From assembly GCA_041675165.1 (NCBI GenBank), contig JBAYUI010000003.1:1-62182 (forward strand): 62,182 bases of DNA, given 5' to 3'. Shown piece after piece: positions 27,211 to 35,055 of the stretch (its first letter is position 1; each line of letters opens with the position of its first letter). The stretch comes from CAIKZD01 sp041675165 (GTDB lineage Bacteria; Patescibacteriota; Minisyncoccia; Moranbacterales; UBA2206). The position numbers and the translations under genes were made by a program. Under the pieces are notes generated by a model. The model was not told the origin of the DNA. It saw only the letters and a list, made by a program, of their open reading frames with translations, and did not search any database.

Positions 27211-28170
27211 ATGCCTAAATTCGCCCAAGACTTCAACACTCTTAATTTTGCCATCAAAGAATCTGCTCGGATTCTGCTTTTTGCGCATTCCCGTCCGGAC
27301 GGTGACACCATCGGATCAGTCCTGGCTTTGCGCGCTTATGCAGAAAGCCTAGGGAAAGATGTCGCCGTAGCTTGTTTCGATCCTTTTCCTGATTATCTAA
27401 AAAACGTCGCCCATGTCGATTTTTCCACCCCTGATCAACTCGACTTAAAGAAATACAATTTGATCATCGCCGCGGACAGCGTCGAGCGTGGTTTTGAAAA
27501 AATAAAAAATGATTTTCAGGAAAATCAGGTTGTCGCCCTCATCGATCATCATCCCGACATCACCATCCGCGCTGACATCAATATCATTGACGCAACCTAT
27601 TCTTCTGTTTGTGAAATTATTTATGATTTTTTTGAATCGGTTCCAGTGAAAATCACCCGCGACATGGCCACCTATCTTTTACTTGGTATCCTATCTGACA
27701 CTGGCATGTTCCAACATTCCAACACTACCCCACGCGTCATGAGCATTGCTTCAGCTCTCATGAAAGCCGGCGCCCCGATGGCCAAAATAGTCCAAACTTC
27801 TTTTGCCAATAAAAATATTGCCACTCTCCGCTTGTGGGGCAAAGCTTTTGAAAAAGCCCGCATCAATCCGAAAAACGGCATGATTGCGTCCGTCCTCACC
27901 CAAAAAGATCTGGAGGAATGCGGCGCCAGTACCGAAGACATCGCCCGCGTCTCCGAAATCCTCAACACTGTCCCCGGCACCAAATTCGCCCTGATCCTCA
28001 GCGAACGCGGCGACGGCACGATCAAAGGCAGCCTGCGTTCTGAAGAATACAAAGGTGTCGACGTCTCCGCTATCGCCGCCCAACTCGGCGGCGGCGGCCA
28101 CCGCCTCGCCTCCGGTTTTGAAATAAAAGGAACCATCAAGGAAACCGAAGATGGATGGGAGATTGTATAA
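27211..28170 (+). CDS. nrnA: Bifunctional oligoribonuclease/PAP phosphatase (DHH-DHHA1)
   Basis: NrnA-type enzymes degrade nano-RNAs and 3'-phosphoadenosine 5'-phosphate. The protein (319 residues) shows the DHH metal motifs HSRPDGDTIGSVLAL (about residues 26-40), IAADSVERG (about 88) and ALIDHHPD (about 110), and the DHHA1 motif GGGGHRLASGF (about 290). The position right after rbfA matches many Firmicutes and CPR gene orders. Together with rny it gives the window both an initiating RNase and a scavenger of the final short oligonucleotides. Confidence 0.94.
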   Translation: MPKFAQDFNTLNFAIKESARILLFAHSRPDGDTIGSVLALRAYAESLGKDVAVACFDPFPDYLKNVAHVDFSTPDQLDLKKYNLIIAADSVERGFEKIKNDFQENQVVALIDHHPDITIRADINIIDATYSSVCEIIYDFFESVPVKITRDMATYLLLGILSDTGMFQHSNTTPRVMSIASALMKAGAPMAKIVQTSFANKNIATLRLWGKAFEKARINPKNGMIASVLTQKDLEECGASTEDIARVSEILNTVPGTKFALILSERGDGTIKGSLRSEEYKGVDVSAIAAQLGGGGHRLASGFEIKGTIKETEDGWEIV

Positions 28171-28247
28171 ACATTATTTTATAATATTCAAAAAAATAAA
28201 TGTAACCACGAAAACTAAGTCTAAAGAAAAAATAGATTAGACATTTT

Positions 28248-28282
28248 AAAAGCCTCAATCAATAATACTGATTGAGGCTTTT
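28248..28282. terminator. Bidirectional terminator
   Basis: The perfect 14-bp stem AAAAGCCTCAATCA/TGATTGAGGCTTTT with a 7-nt loop separates convergent genes nrnA and the methyltransferase at 28291. Confidence 0.9.
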
Positions 28283-28290
28283 ACGAAGAC

Positions 28291-29019
28291 TTACTTTTTT
28301 GTTGCTTTTATTACGAGGTAGAATGGAACTTTATCTTCACACCCCCACATTTCTGAGTATTCCTTCATATCATCCTCATTAGCTTTTGGTTCGGACACTT
28401 CCTGAATCAAAAATCCACAACCGATCAATCCATTTAAATATTCTTCAAGCGTATGCTTTTTAGCTACTACCGAAAACTCTTGCTCGTCATTCGTTCGCAA
28501 GACAAGTCGATCTTCATTACCCCAATAATCTGGGTGTTGATTATTAAATTCTACCCATCTTGTCTTTAGCCTTGCTATATACATAGCAGGATGCGGAACA
28601 GCTAGGACAAAAACTCCACCGGACTTCAAGATTCTGCATGTCTCTCTCAACGACTGGTGCATTTCATTATTATTAAAATGCCCAAAAACCATAATTGAAA
28701 CAGCACATTCGAAAGACTCATCCTCTACCGATTTAAGATCCAAGGCCGATTCAATTCTGTATTCAATGCCTAAGTTATCGATTGTCTCTTGATTTATAGC
28801 TGATAGAATGAGTCCTTTGGATACATCCACTGCCGTAATTTTCGCGCCACGACTCGCCAAAATCCTCGATACATATCCGTCGCCACATCCAATATCTATG
28901 ATTCTTTTTCCTCGAACTTCGCTCAGAAGATCAATTGCTTGTGGTCGACAAATATAATCAGACTGAATTGTTTTTTTAGTCCTTCTCCAAAAATTAACAT
29001 TTTTATCATAGCTAGACAT
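28291..29019 (-). CDS. Class I SAM-dependent methyltransferase
   Basis: A 242-residue protein with motif I IIDIGCGDGYVSRILASRG, the acidic residue in KITAVDVSKG, VSIMVFGHF and LKSGGVFVLAVPHP, which places it with Methyltransf_11/UbiE-like enzymes acting on small molecules or other non-DNA substrates. AAGGAG lies eight bases before the ATG. It is followed by a terminator and lies 21 bp after the DNA methyltransferase gene, so the two probably share a transcript. The target is not predictable from sequence. Confidence 0.88.
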   Translation of the reverse strand: MSSYDKNVNFWRRTKKTIQSDYICRPQAIDLLSEVRGKRIIDIGCGDGYVSRILASRGAKITAVDVSKGLILSAINQETIDNLGIEYRIESALDLKSVEDESFECAVSIMVFGHFNNNEMHQSLRETCRILKSGGVFVLAVPHPAMYIARLKTRWVEFNNQHPDYWGNEDRLVLRTNDEQEFSVVAKKHTLEEYLNGLIGCGFLIQEVSEPKANEDDMKEYSEMWGCEDKVPFYLVIKATKK

Positions 29020-29040
29020 GAGTTATTCTCCTTTTTGCTG

Positions 29041-29763
29041 TTATAGGGATTTAAGTTGTCTAACGGCATAATCGTATATCTTCTTATCAATTTCATACCC
29101 AATATACCGCCCGCCACGCCTCAGCACATGACAACCCAATTTCGCCGTTCCCATGAAAGGATCAAGCACCGTATCACCCTTTTTGAAATTACTCAGCATC
29201 AGGAATTTATCAATTATTTCCTGAGGAAATGGGCACGGATGCCTTTCCGTTAATTGTTCCATGCGATGATCTGGATATTTGGAATAATATATTTCTCCAT
29301 TTTTGAAATCGCAAGATTCTTTCTTGAAAATCAACCACTGCAAACAATTTGAATGATTCCCATCCGCACCAACCAAATTGAAATATTTTCCAAATTCTCC
29401 AATTGGATTTTCAATATAGTCACTTGCATCCATAAAATCAATATGCCGCGCCCCTAGAAACAACCCCGATTCAATGCAAAATGATTGAATCAGGCCAGCC
29501 AACTGCACGAAATACCCATCGCAAACAATCACATCAGCTGCTTCAATGATTGCGACTCCGTTCCGATTGAGAACGCGTGAGCACTCCGCCATGACATTTT
29601 TCATAACCTTAGAATATTGGCTGAGAGAATTTTTATCATGATATTCTCCAAAAATAAGGCCAACATTAAAAGGAATTGATGTGATTATAATATCCACGGA
29701 GTTACTTTCAACTTCTATCATTCTCTCAGAAGATTTATTGTATATAATCCAATTCTCTTTCAT
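29041..29763 (-). CDS. DNA methyltransferase (beta class, N4/N6), orphan
   Basis: The order of motifs is that of beta-class DNA methylases: the catalytic motif IV comes first (VDIIITSIPFNVG, near residue 26), and the SAM motif I comes last (DTVLDPFMGTAKLGCHV with GRYIGYEI, near 210). Motif IV reads SIPFN rather than the usual (D/S)PP(Y/W/F), so activity or specificity may differ. No restriction endonuclease gene is adjacent. The ATG at 29763 is chosen for the AAGGA eight bases upstream; an upstream start adds 20 residues. Confidence 0.82.
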   Translation of the reverse strand: MKENWIIYNKSSERMIEVESNSVDIIITSIPFNVGLIFGEYHDKNSLSQYSKVMKNVMAECSRVLNRNGVAIIEAADVIVCDGYFVQLAGLIQSFCIESGLFLGARHIDFMDASDYIENPIGEFGKYFNLVGADGNHSNCLQWLIFKKESCDFKNGEIYYSKYPDHRMEQLTERHPCPFPQEIIDKFLMLSNFKKGDTVLDPFMGTAKLGCHVLRRGGRYIGYEIDKKIYDYAVRQLKSL

Positions 29764-29909
29764 AGCACCGTCCTTTTTCAGTTGATTTTTAAACAACTCT
29801 CTTTTCCCATCCCAACAAGCCATTATACCTGAAAATAAACTACTTGTCCATGATGTGGTTGTTTTATTATTTATTTCTAGTATATCTATGCCATTTTATC
29901 TCTTATTTA

Positions 29910-29938
29910 TTGACATTTCACCCACTTTTTGCTATACT
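29910..29938 (+). promoter_or_regulatory. Predicted promoter for the first TrmB-like gene
   Basis: TTGACA (29910-29915) and TATACT (29933-29938) with exact 17 bp spacing lie 35 bp before the ATG at 29974. Confidence 0.7.
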
Positions 29939-29973
29939 GTATTTGATGACCGTTTTTTGGACATTTAATAATT

Positions 29974-30702
29974 ATGCTGCAAAAGAAACTGCAACAATTG
30001 GGTTTTGAAGAAAAAGAGGCGACGCTCTATGCCGCTCTCTTGGAATTGGGCGAAGCGGGCGTGGTGGATATCGCGCGAAAATCAGGCCTCAAAAGAACAA
30101 CTGTCTATCACATTTTAGACAACCTGAAGCTGCGTGGGCTTGTCAGTCAAACCAAAAAAGGCAAGCGAGTCATCTATCTCGCCGAAGACCCTCACTCTAT
30201 CGGAGAAGACCTGAAAGAAAAAGAAAAACTTTTTCAAAAAACATTGCCTGAACTTTTGTCGATTGCCAACCTGATGGAAAAGAAACCCATCATTAGATAT
30301 TTCGAAGGCCTAAATGGCATTAAAGAAGTTTATAAAGACGAACTAAAACAGAGCAATAGCGAACTTCTATGTTGGTGGGCAGAAAGTTATGAAATTTTTG
30401 GAGATGCTTTTGTAATTGATTACTATATGCCGGAACGCATAAAAAGAAAGATTTGGAACCGTTCAATTGTTCCGAAAAGTGAATACGCCCTTTATCATAA
30501 ACGATTTGACCAAGAAAGTTTGCGTCAGATCAGAATTGCCCCACTCGATCCTATTTTCGCCGAACTAGAACTTAGCCTTTATGCAAATAATAAAACATCC
30601 ATCAAATCCTTCCAAGAAAAATTCGCCCTCATCATCGAAAGCAAGGCACTCTACAATACGCTGAAAAATATTTTCGAATTACAGTGGAAAGGTCTAAAAT
30701 AA
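29974..30702 (+). CDS. TrmB-family transcriptional regulator (first copy)
   Basis: The N-terminal 75 residues form the TrmB winged helix: LGFEEKEATLYAALLELGEA, IARKSGLKRTTVYHILDNL and a wing ending KRVIYLAED. A short coiled linker leads to a C-terminal effector-like domain starting RYFEGLNGIKEVYKDEL, found in many CPR and archaeal relatives. The family responds to sugars or other metabolites; the ligand here is unknown. It has a clear promoter. A paralogue lies 3.8 kb downstream at 33777, on the other side of nfo and the AbiE module. Confidence 0.88.
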   Translation: MLQKKLQQLGFEEKEATLYAALLELGEAGVVDIARKSGLKRTTVYHILDNLKLRGLVSQTKKGKRVIYLAEDPHSIGEDLKEKEKLFQKTLPELLSIANLMEKKPIIRYFEGLNGIKEVYKDELKQSNSELLCWWAESYEIFGDAFVIDYYMPERIKRKIWNRSIVPKSEYALYHKRFDQESLRQIRIAPLDPIFAELELSLYANNKTSIKSFQEKFALIIESKALYNTLKNIFELQWKGLK

Positions 30703-30765
30703 AGTGAATTTTATTTATCTATTTACTGTATTATACTAAACAATAGATATCTAATCCCAAATTTT

Positions 30766-31614
30766 ATGAACATTGGTTGTCATGTATCAATTGCAGGAGG
30801 AATTTTCAACGCTCCAGAGCGTGCGGCCGACCTTGGTGCGGAATGCTTCCAAATCTTCACCCGCTCCCCGCAGGGTGGCAAAGCGCCAGAATTAACGCCT
30901 GAAGTTTTAGAAAAATTTTCCGCTGAAATGAAAAAACATAAGCTGGAAAATTTTGTCGTACACACGCCCTATTACATCAACTTCGTTTCCGCCAACAATC
31001 GCGTGCGCTATGGCTCAGTTTCGGTCGTGCGTGACGAACTGGAACGCGCTTCCCTTCTCGGCGCCAGATTTGTTATGACCCATCTGGGCAGTGCCGGCGA
31101 CTTGGACGAAAAAGAGGCCACCGCCAAAACCGCCGAGATGATCGCCAAAACTCTGGACGGCTATACTGGCTCGACCGAACTCCTCATCGAAAATGCGGCT
31201 GGTGCCGGTCATATCATGGGCGCCACATTTTCACAAATTGCGGAAATCATTAGGCTCGTCAACCACCCAAAACTAAATGGGATTTGTATGGACACCCAAC
31301 ACTCCTTCGCCTCCGGCTACGATTGGCGCAAACTTAATGATGTACGGACAGGTCGCGACCTGTCCCTCCTTGAACAAATCGACCAAGAAATCGGCTTAAA
31401 AAAAATAAAACTCATCCACGCCAACGATTCCCTGACTGAATGCGGCTCCAAAAAGGACCGCCACGCCCACATCGGCGAAGGACTCATCGGTGCTGATGCT
31501 TTTCAAAATATAGTCGCCTTTGCCGAAAAGAATAATATCGATATGATTTTGGAAACGGAACATGGCAAAGTGGTGGAAGATATTGAACTGCTAAAATCTT
31601 TTCGCGCAAAATAA
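30766..31614 (+). CDS. nfo: Deoxyribonuclease IV (endonuclease IV)
   Basis: Nfo cuts DNA at abasic sites during base excision repair, using three metal ions in a TIM barrel. The 282-residue protein opens with NIGCHVSIAGGIFNAPERA and contains CFQIFTRSP, VVHTPYYINF, THLGSA, IENAAGAG, CMDTQHSFASGYD, IHANDS, DRHAHIGEG and ILETEH, the full set of metal-binding motifs. Its last codons overlap, tail to tail, the antitoxin-like gene at 31591 by 24 bp. A second copy of its C-terminal 40 codons lies beyond the AbiE module at 32967-33090. Confidence 0.97.
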   Translation: MNIGCHVSIAGGIFNAPERAADLGAECFQIFTRSPQGGKAPELTPEVLEKFSAEMKKHKLENFVVHTPYYINFVSANNRVRYGSVSVVRDELERASLLGARFVMTHLGSAGDLDEKEATAKTAEMIAKTLDGYTGSTELLIENAAGAGHIMGATFSQIAEIIRLVNHPKLNGICMDTQHSFASGYDWRKLNDVRTGRDLSLLEQIDQEIGLKKIKLIHANDSLTECGSKKDRHAHIGEGLIGADAFQNIVAFAEKNNIDMILETEHGKVVEDIELLKSFRAK

Positions 31615-32175
31615 TTTTTCTATCAGTTGTGGCAGGCGCTGACTGCTGAATCTTTTTAGATATTTTTTGATCTTATCTTTGTCTAACAACTTCAAATTCA
31701 TTTCTGCCGCGTCAAATTTGGCATAGCCATTCAGCGACAGATAAGCCAGATCCAAAAAAGCTTTCTCTGGTTCAGCGACTAAATAATTTTCTTTAAGCAT
31801 GTAGCCAAAATATAAATCTTTTTGTAGGTGGCGATAATTGATAATCTTATCCCCGATTTCTAAAGTTTTGGCCCGTTTCACAGTGACCAGCGTTAAGGCA
31901 TATGTCTTTTGGCTCAAAATATCATCTTGCCCTAAGACCCACTCTAAAGATAAATAACTCGGCGCATAAATTTCCAACGCCAATTTCGGCCAATCAACCT
32001 TGGCTTTATCCAGGCAATAATAGCCTTTTGCTAACGGACTTAATTTTCCAGCCTTAACCAAGCGACTGACCGTCACGCGTAAACTCGCGTCGTCCAGCTG
32101 CGCAATCTTTCGCAGATCAGAAAAAGTAAAATAGCTTTTCTGGATCTTATTCAGTTGTTTTTCCAAGTTGCTCAT
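31591..32175 (-). CDS. AbiEi-like antitoxin, type IV toxin-antitoxin
   Basis: The 194-residue protein has an N-terminal winged helix (YFTFSDLRKIAQLDDASLRV, then VSRLVKAGKLSPLAKGYY) and a C-terminal domain with PSYLSLEWVLGQDDIL and AEPEKAFLDLAYL, matching AbiEi-type antitoxins that bind their own operator. It overlaps the toxin gene by 29 bp. Here the antitoxin is second in the operon; in classical abiE it is first. Its 3' end overlaps nfo tail to tail. Confidence 0.82.
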   Translation of the reverse strand: MSNLEKQLNKIQKSYFTFSDLRKIAQLDDASLRVTVSRLVKAGKLSPLAKGYYCLDKAKVDWPKLALEIYAPSYLSLEWVLGQDDILSQKTYALTLVTVKRAKTLEIGDKIINYRHLQKDLYFGYMLKENYLVAEPEKAFLDLAYLSLNGYAKFDAAEMNLKLLDKDKIKKYLKRFSSQRLPQLIEKLFCAKRF

Positions 32176-32842
32176 ACAATTGTCTTATGACTGGATAATA
32201 TTTCTTTGGCAAAAAAACTTTCAGCTCATTTTCAAATTCTCTTTTTCGGTACTGTGGTGTTTTTTTTGGCATCACAAAATTTTCTCGCAAAGTCTGGGCA
32301 ATATACCACAAGTCAAAAATGTCTCGCCCCTTCTTGCGTCCCGCCAGAGCTGCTTCTTTCAATCGTTGTAATTCTTTAAGTGTCGGCACGAGTAGCAGCG
32401 GTTCCGCCGCACTCATCGGACTTTTCACCAGCGCTAATTCTGTTTCTATTTTTGGTTTATGCTCAGGCTTATGCGCCTCAATCTTAATCGAAAACGCATG
32501 CTTCAGTTTTTCATCCTTGAGATTGATTAGCGCGAACATTGTCTGACGTTTATCCTTGATATCTTTCAATGTCCAGCTATCTTGTCTTTCCATCAAGCTG
32601 GCTATAAATTTTCCAAATTCAGCAAAGCTCGTTTTTTTCATCACTAATAAATCGATATCTTCTGAAAATCTGGGCGAACCATACACCAGGCGCAAAGCTG
32701 TGCCGCCATAAAAAACCCACTTGGCGCTCAGTTTATCCTTGGCGAACTCAGCCAAAATCTCCATTTCCGCCTCTTCCCTCAGGATCTGGTCGCGCGCAAT
32801 CCCCAATTCCCGAATATATTCATTTAATTGATTTTCGTTCAT
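32147..32842 (-). CDS. AbiEii-like nucleotidyltransferase toxin
   Basis: This is a predicted toxin of the DNA polymerase beta-like nucleotidyltransferase superfamily, known in AbiE-type abortive infection modules. The core motif FYGGTALRLVYGSPRFSEDI followed by DLLV (residues about 44-67) supplies the GG and DxD-like catalytic residues; KIEAHK and GRKKGRDIFDLWYI further match the family. Length is 231 residues. The gene is first of two and has its own promoter and operator-like inverted repeat. Related AbiEii proteins modify tRNA or bind GTP; the target here is unknown. Confidence 0.85.
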   Translation of the reverse strand: MNENQLNEYIRELGIARDQILREEAEMEILAEFAKDKLSAKWVFYGGTALRLVYGSPRFSEDIDLLVMKKTSFAEFGKFIASLMERQDSWTLKDIKDKRQTMFALINLKDEKLKHAFSIKIEAHKPEHKPKIETELALVKSPMSAAEPLLLVPTLKELQRLKEAALAGRKKGRDIFDLWYIAQTLRENFVMPKKTPQYRKREFENELKVFLPKKYYPVIRQLYEQLGKTTE

Positions 32843-32859
32843 ATTTTAATGATACTTAA

Positions 32860-32881
32860 TTATTAACACTTTTGTTAATAA
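32860..32881 (-). promoter_or_regulatory. Inverted-repeat operator before the AbiE-like operon
   Basis: The arms TTATTAACA and TGTTAATAA are perfect, with a 4-nt spacer. The repeat sits between the -10 box and the toxin ATG, an ideal place for AbiEi autorepression. Confidence 0.65.
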
Positions 32882-32882
32882 C

Positions 32883-32911
32883 ATTGTATCATATAAAAAG
32901 ACGTCTGTCAA
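32883..32911 (-). promoter_or_regulatory. Promoter of the AbiE-like operon
   Basis: On the minus strand TTGACA (32906-32911) and TACAAT (32883-32888) are spaced by exactly 17 bp, directly upstream of the operator repeat. Confidence 0.75.
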
Positions 32912-32966
32912 GCACAAACAAATTTAAATCACGCAAGGGCAGCTACATCATCGAAAGCTCTATAGA

Positions 32967-33090
32967 TTCTAAAGCTTTTCAAAACATCGTCGCCTTCGCC
33001 GAAAAAAATAATATCGACATGGTTTTGGAAACTGAGCATGATAAGGTGGTGGAAGATATCGAGCTATTAAAGAAATCAAGGGATTCTTAA
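32967..33090 (+). pseudogene. Duplicated nfo 3' end (remnant)
   Basis: The plus strand encodes KAFQNIVAFAEKNNIDMVLE then TEHDKVVEDIELLKKSRDS, nearly identical to the Nfo C-terminus (residues about 244-282 of the gene at 30766). By eye the DNA is roughly 80-85 percent identical over 96 bases. There is no start, so it is a fragment. It lies exactly beyond the AbiE-like promoter, so the module is flanked by two nfo tails in direct orientation. Confidence 0.88.
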
Positions 33091-33171
33091 CTTATTATTC
33101 TTGTGCATATATTTAACCAATAACCGTTATTATAATACAAAAAATATTTTTATGATAAATAAAGTGCTCAC

Positions 33172-33211
33172 AAAAAACCTCGACGAGCATGATAGCTAAT
33201 CGAGGTTTTTT
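33172..33211 (-). terminator. Terminator for the 33228 gene
   Basis: The stem AAAAACCTCGA/TCGAGGTTTTT with a 16-nt loop lies just past the stop of the minus-strand gene. Confidence 0.75.
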
Positions 33212-33227
33212 AATGACAAAATAAAAA

Positions 33228-33542
33228 TTATTTACAAATATCCTTGTACTCTAGGTTTGCATATTTTAGAAAATTCATAGAAAACCACAATCGTCTTATA
33301 TTATGAACTACCACTATGTGATCAATCTCGATAACATAAGCCACGTCAATATCTCCTGACAAGCACCTCCATTTCTCACAACAATTGCAATAATTCAATG
33401 AATCACCAACAACAACTGGGTACTCAATACCAGCGCGCTGCATCGTTTTCTCCCAAAAATCAACCTCCTCAATTGCTTCAGACTGAGATACGACTTTAAC
33501 CAGGGGATTATTCCGTGCTTCTTTCCATGTTAAGAAAAACAT
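33228..33542 (-). CDS. Small cysteine-containing protein of unknown function
   Basis: I do not recognise this 104-residue protein. It opens MFFLTWKEARNNPLVKVVSQ, has a central helix (EAIEEVDFWEKTMQRAG), and a compact cysteine cluster YCNCCEKWRC near residues 64-73 that could bind a metal ion. The C-terminal half is strand-rich with IEIDHIVVVHNIRRLW. The ATG at 33542 has GGGAGG eight bases upstream and the gene has its own terminator, so it is likely expressed. It lies between the nfo remnant and the second TrmB-like gene. Confidence 0.68.
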   Translation of the reverse strand: MFFLTWKEARNNPLVKVVSQSEAIEEVDFWEKTMQRAGIEYPVVVGDSLNYCNCCEKWRCLSGDIDVAYVIEIDHIVVVHNIRRLWFSMNFLKYANLEYKDICK

Positions 33543-33741
33543 AATTTTTCCTCCCAATAAATAATTTTAACAGCTGAGACTATAAAAGAACATCTCCACT
33601 AAACACTAAAATCTATCTTCTTCCTAACAAATAATACTATCGTATGCACAACTATTAGTCAATTTTTATGTGCCTATTTTTGTCTGTTATTTGGTTTATT
33701 TGTAGCATATTTTATGATTTTTTTATTGTTCGACAATATTA

Positions 33742-33770
33742 TTGACCAAATATTATATTTGTACTACAAT
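33742..33770 (+). promoter_or_regulatory. Predicted promoter for the second TrmB-like gene
   Basis: TTGACC (33742-33747) and TACAAT (33765-33770) are 17 bp apart and end only 6 bp before the ATG at 33777, implying a leaderless mRNA or transcription starting at the start codon. Confidence 0.55.
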
Positions 33771-33776
33771 GTCTAT

Positions 33777-34520
33777 ATGAACACTACAAATGCCTTGATT
33801 GGAATCGGCTTCACTGAAAAAGAAGCGCATGTCTATTTGACGCTTCTTTCTTTTAAAAAAGCCACCGCCTATTTAATTCACCAAAAAAGCGGACTCAAAA
33901 AGTCCACTGCTTATGTCATACTTGAAAATTTAGTTAAAAAAGGATTTGCTTTAAAAATACCCCAGCCAAAAAAAAGTCTATACATTGCAAAATCCCCGAC
34001 CGAATGTATTAAAACTTTTCAAGAAAAACTAAATGAAGCCAAAGATATCCTGCCCGAGATGATGGCAATCCAAAAAAAGGATGAGGAAAAAGTCAGTGTT
34101 TCATATTTTGAAGGTGTAGAGGGAATAAAGGAGGTATATAATGATACACTAAAATATAATGGTGAATTTGTAGCCTTCGGATCAGAAGATGTGGTAAAAT
34201 CATTGGGATATAGGTGGATGGACCAGTTTATCCAAGACAGAGTAAGAAAGAATATTTCTGTTCGTGCTATCGTTCCAACTACAAAGTATTTCAAGGATGA
34301 ACTTTTCCACAAAGACGAATCCGAACTTAGAGCGATAAAATTTATCAATCAAGAAGAATATCCATTCTCAATTGAAATAGATGTCTACGGAAACTCAAAA
34401 GTGTCCCTGATATCCGGCAAAGAAAATATGGGAGCAATTATTGAAAGTTCAGAAGTTCATAATACGATGAAGTTAATTTTTGAAATCCTTTGGAAAAATT
34501 TACCCAAATCAAGAAAATAA
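33777..34520 (+). CDS. TrmB-family transcriptional regulator (second copy)
   Basis: A 247-residue paralogue of the 29974 gene. It shows the same winged helix (IGFTEKEAHVYLTLLS, then HQKSGLKKSTAYVILENLVK) and the same effector-domain opening (SVSYFEGVEGIKEVYNDTL). The ATG at 33777 is favoured: the longer frame adds a hydrophobic, Tyr-rich stretch read from the promoter. The next gene starts 5 bp after its stop, so regulator, phosphoesterase and uracil-DNA glycosylase likely form one operon. Confidence 0.87.
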   Translation: MNTTNALIGIGFTEKEAHVYLTLLSFKKATAYLIHQKSGLKKSTAYVILENLVKKGFALKIPQPKKSLYIAKSPTECIKTFQEKLNEAKDILPEMMAIQKKDEEKVSVSYFEGVEGIKEVYNDTLKYNGEFVAFGSEDVVKSLGYRWMDQFIQDRVRKNISVRAIVPTTKYFKDELFHKDESELRAIKFINQEEYPFSIEIDVYGNSKVSLISGKENMGAIIESSEVHNTMKLIFEILWKNLPKSRK

Positions 34521-34524
34521 TTTT

Positions 34525-35049
34525 ATGCTCATCGCCATCACCTCCGACATCCACAACAACGAAGTAAACCTGCAAAAAGTATTGAACTATTGCCGAGAAA
34601 AGGAAATTCAAACCATGATATGTTGCGGCGATTTGGCGTCAAAAGAAACTTTGGATTTTTTGAATGATAATTTTTCTGGGAATATTTTATACACTTTTGG
34701 CAACATGGATTTTGACGATCTGCGCGATTTGGCCGAAGAGAAAAAATATCGCAACACCTATCTGTTCAAAAATTTCGGCGAAGCCGTCATCGAAAAAAAG
34801 AATGTGGCTTTCGTGCACTATCCGGACAAGGCCAAAAGTTTGGCCCGCACCGGCAAATATGATTTCGTCTTCTACGGCCACACCCACAAGCCTTGGATAG
34901 TCACCGCTCCAGCCCAAGACAATCCCGCGAAGAGTTGCACTCTCCTTAACCCCGGCACCACCGCCGGCGAAATATATCCCCCGACCTTCGCCACTTGGGA
35001 AACGGAAACGGGAAAATTTAATTTAATAAGAGTGCACGATTTGAAATAA
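34525..35049 (+). CDS. YfcE/MJ0936-type metallophosphoesterase
   Basis: A calcineurin-like phosphodiesterase of 174 residues. Metal ligands are visible in order: SDIHNN (residues 7-12), CGDLAS (about 37), FGNMD (about 60), HYP (about 98), and GHTHKP (about 120), followed by LNPGTTAGEIYPPTFA. This matches the small YfcE/MJ0936 group, some of which cleave cyclic or phosphodiester substrates in vitro; the biological substrate is unknown. It lies 5 bp after the TrmB-like regulator and 7 bp before the uracil-DNA glycosylase. Confidence 0.9.
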   Translation: MLIAITSDIHNNEVNLQKVLNYCREKEIQTMICCGDLASKETLDFLNDNFSGNILYTFGNMDFDDLRDLAEEKKYRNTYLFKNFGEAVIEKKNVAFVHYPDKAKSLARTGKYDFVFYGHTHKPWIVTAPAQDNPAKSCTLLNPGTTAGEIYPPTFATWETETGKFNLIRVHDLK

Positions 35050-35055
35050 AAAACG

